In this document: positions 61,026 through 64,000 of the stretch, one piece after another | Layout: every line of letters begins with the position of its first letter | Position numbering within the stretch: position 1 is the first letter of the stretch | Assembly (NCBI RefSeq): GCF_027942865.1 | Contig: NC_134510.1 | Coordinates: 22,251,209-22,315,208, forward strand | DNA from: Odontesthes bonariensis | Taxonomy: Eukaryota; Chordata; Actinopteri; Atheriniformes; Atherinopsidae | DNA length: 64,000 nt | Direction: 5' to 3' | Notes under the pieces: model-generated | Database searches by the model: none | The model's input: only the letters and a program-made list of their open reading frames with translations | What the model was told of the DNA's origin: nothing | Position numbers and translations under genes: made by a program

Positions 61026-64000
61026 GGTGGGTTGCATGAGTATAAAAGAAACTGTGACCATCTCATCTTGCCTTATGAACAGCTCTGAATAACTCAAGGG
61101 CACTTGGATCCCAGCTCACAAAATGTGACTGAATAGATGGAGAAAGAATATAAAAATGCTCAAAGAAAATTCTTTGTCACAATGATGTATTCAGCTGGAG
61201 AAACATCCCTGTCACATATGTGATTTGCCTCAAAATATTTCTTTTAAAAGGTTCTGCAGAGACAAAACCCATTTGTGTGTAATACCTTGAAGCCAAACTC
61301 GCACTCATGCAAACACCCACACACTCCCTCTTCCACTGTGGTTCTGAAATATGGTTTTCAATCTTTGGAAACATGAAATTTTAAGACATGTTCACTGGAA
61401 CTATGGGCTTTTACAAAGCAAGTTCATAAGTTCCACTCGCATTCTCAGTTCACATGAACATCATGTCTGTTCATAAACTCCCTCAGGAAGCTTGTAGTCC
61501 ACCAGTGGAGACAAGGATGGATTGCCAACTGGGTCATTCGTGGCAGCTGGGTCCCCTGACCATAAGAGGACGGATGGTGGAAAAGTCACAAATGAAACAG
61601 GCTCTGACAAATTCTCTATACTGCTGCAATCTTTCTTCTGCCGGAAACAAATGGATTTTCTTGTCCAAACTGCATTTAACATTGCACAGAGAAGCAAACT
61701 AATTTATCTCAGAGTTTCAGAGGTTATTGGGCTACCTGTAAGAGGTAGCCAACAGATTAAGTTGAATTGCTCTTGGTGTGTTGATTCCTGCAGTTGTTAA
61801 CCATCAGCTTGAATCTGCACAATAACTAAATATTAGGGAAATCACTGCAGGCTGTGGCGCATTTGCAATGCAGCAGCAGGAAATGTAATCCGAAGAGCAG
61901 CGTCTCAGCTGGGGCAGAACAGAGTAATTGGTTAGTGGACTTAGCTTTGGCTGCTTGATAGGACTTGGGCGTTTTGCTGAGATTTTGGACAAGGTCTCTT
62001 GAGAATCCCAATTAAAAAGCAAAATGCAGAATATGGCTCTGGTGAACTAACAAACAAGGTAAGCTTTGCTGCTTTGGAAAGCAGTCCATGTCATGTCTGG
62101 GGAGAGGGAGCTGCATTGATTATATGTGCTGGTACAGTTTTTAAGTTGCTGTTGATTTAAAGGGCAAGAAGTATATATCAGGTGCGTTCACTCATCTAAA
62201 GGCCTCAAAAATGTATCAGTTGATGTTTCAGTCAGATTCTCACTGTCTTTAATGAGGCCTTTAATTTGTGTTTTTGTCTCAGAAAGCCACACAAATCAGA
62301 TATTTCAATCAAACATTAAGAATCTAAAACAATCTATATTTAGACATTAGAGGCTTTAGGATCAGTTTAAATAAGATTTGAATCCCCAAAACATCTGATT
62401 AACCAGCGCTTTCTTCGTTGCTTTTTTTCTCAATAACAATGTTAAAATATGTGACAAAGTTTGAAGGGGATTTAGTATTCGCAATTCTATTTTCAAATTA
62501 TACAATTGTGGTTTACCAGTGCTTACTATAATCTTAAAAACTGGAGGCAGTTTCAGGGGGAAGATGTATCCATTAATTGAAAATCATTTGCAGATAAGTC
62601 CACGTCAGACTGATTTTCTTAGCAAGCACAAAATGTAATCAAAAAGGCTTGAGAACTGATACAAAACGCAGACCTTTGAAATTGAAATATTAGAAACTAT
62701 CCTGACACTGCCTTTTTCACAATAGGTTAAATCCTTGTATTATGTTAATTCAAGGCACTTCTCACGCTTTGATCTATAATTACACGATTGTCCTTTGCAT
62801 CAAAGGCGGGTTCTGTAAGTAAGTAATGACAGAGTGGCAGCACAATGGACAGCATCCACTAAACCCAAGAAGATGTCCTACAAAATGAGAAGACACATTG
62901 TAATCACGAGAACAGGATAATCGCCTATAGAGACAAACTTCTACCCTGCGACTGATATCTTTGGACATGTTAAGCAGTGTTCACTAAGGCACATAGGCAG
63001 TATCTAACTCACCCTTTCTATATTGCATAGGAATGGGGACAATGATATATGACTCCTGTAACCAAACACCAGTCGCACACAGCTTGTATCTGGTGTCAGT
63101 ATGTGCTGGCCGGAGCCAGCTAGATTTTCATTCCACCATATGCGTATTTGTATGTGGGCAGTAAGCCGTGAATGTCTACTAATATCAGATCCACCCTTGA
63201 TAACTGGATGATGGACATCATGAGCAGTGATTGCCCACAATATAATATGGCATATCCACATCATCCAACTTCAAAGATTAAAAACAAATGCTCACAGTTG
63301 ATATTATGCTGCTCTTAGGAAACTTAAGATTGCAGGGGTGTATCAGTTTTTAGCTTGTTCATACCTACAAAGGCCCTTCTGCTAACACTCTGTGTGCTGT
63401 GGGCTGGATTAGGTGTCACTCACGGTGATCGTACTGTTTATCCAACAGCGTCATTTAATGCCGACGCAGGAATTTATACCCACCTCACTGGTCACAAGCA
63501 AGAGGAGGAAGTTTAACAGTGCCACTTTTATCTGGAACAGGACAATTGTCTGCAACAAGAGGATAAAGGGGGAAAAAGTAAGTAAGAAGGACACAAAGTA
63601 TTTTGGTTATTGTTTTTTGCTGTACTTCATCATCATGAATGGCTGTTGCAGTAATGTTTCCATAGCACCGTTGCTGTAGTCAGCATGTTTGGTTGCCTCA
63701 TAGATCTGGCTTTATTCTCTGTATTTGTCCTTTTATATTGTTTTTCTCTCCAGATAATTATCCTTCCATCAACCCCCCCCCCCCCCCCTTCATTATGAGT
63801 AAGCTCTCCAGCAGCTTCTCAAGAGATTTAAATGGAAATCATCACAAGTGGTATGGAGGAGCTGCACCTGAGTGAGTGTAGAGAAGTTCTTTATAGGTAA
63901 ATAGTTGCAGAATCAATAACAGATGTGGTATATACTGTTGTTTCACTTTTACAGGCATATCACCAGTCAACAATGTTATAACAGAACCGGCAGACAGCAA
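61026..64000. other. Upstream region right of the PDE11A-type gene, no gene seen
   Basis: About 3 kb to the window edge. Open frames are under 95 codons and show no family signature. A run of 16 C is present at 63773-63788. Regulatory function for the neighbouring gene is possible but cannot be supported from sequence alone. Confidence 0.5.

Noticed and set aside
61454-61800. Overlapping 82- and 92-codon frames upstream of the PDE11A-type gene
   Set aside because: Both strands are open over the same bases and neither translation shows a recognisable domain.

Overview
The window looks like teleost, probably percomorph-type, nuclear DNA. Vertebrate genes are split into short exons with GT-AG introns. 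CA, GATA and GGATA microsatellites, tRNA-headed SINEs, an L2-like LINE fragment and decayed Tc1/mariner elements fill much of the rest. Every call comes from reading translations and splice sites by eye; no database search was run and the species cannot be named.

Four protein-coding genes can be assembled completely from start to stop. (1) skap2, + strand, 12 coding exons from 1910 to 10458, a 338-residue Src-kinase adaptor (helical N-terminus, PH, SH3). (2) snx10, - strand, 5 coding exons from 22928 to 21671, a 221-residue PX-domain sorting nexin. (3) cbx3/HP1-gamma, - strand, 4 coding exons from 27629 to 24342, 191 residues with chromodomain and chromoshadow domain. (4) A full-length PDE11A-type dual cyclic-nucleotide phosphodiesterase, - strand, 20 coding exons from 60368 to 47602, 935 residues with GAF-A, GAF-B and HD-type catalytic domain. 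All exon phases add up to one open frame in each gene.

The order skap2(+) / snx10(-) / cbx3(-) matches the human SKAP2-SNX10-CBX3 block on the HOXA side of 7p15. The PDE11A gene is not part of that block in human, where PDE11A lies on the HOXD side at 2q31. Its position here suggests a PDE11A copy kept on the HOXA-side paralogon in fish.

Layout: 1-1909 skap2 upstream DNA; 1910-10768 skap2, with a 4 kb last intron holding a decayed repeat block; 10.8-21.6 kb intergenic DNA between the convergent skap2 and snx10; 21.7-22.9 kb snx10; 24.3-27.6 kb cbx3 with a CpG-rich 5' region to about 28.4 kb; 28.4-47.6 kb a 19 kb gene-free stretch containing an L2-like fragment, two SINEs, two Tc1 remnants, two perfect hairpins and a 1 kb element flanked by direct repeats; 47.6-60.4 kb PDE11A-type gene, with a Tc1/mariner element and a (GGATA)n array in one intron; 60.5-64 kb upstream DNA with a GATA array and no recognised gene.

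The genes do not form a pathway. They are neighbours by ancestry: immune-cell adhesion signalling (skap2), endosomal sorting (snx10), heterochromatin (cbx3) and cyclic nucleotide breakdown (PDE11A-type). I did not find a wholly new system. The points most worth a second look are the PDE11A copy and its location, the acidic/Gln-rich hinge of the CBX3 protein, the apparent absence of hnrnpa2b1 next to cbx3, and the 1 kb element at 43.8-44.8 kb.
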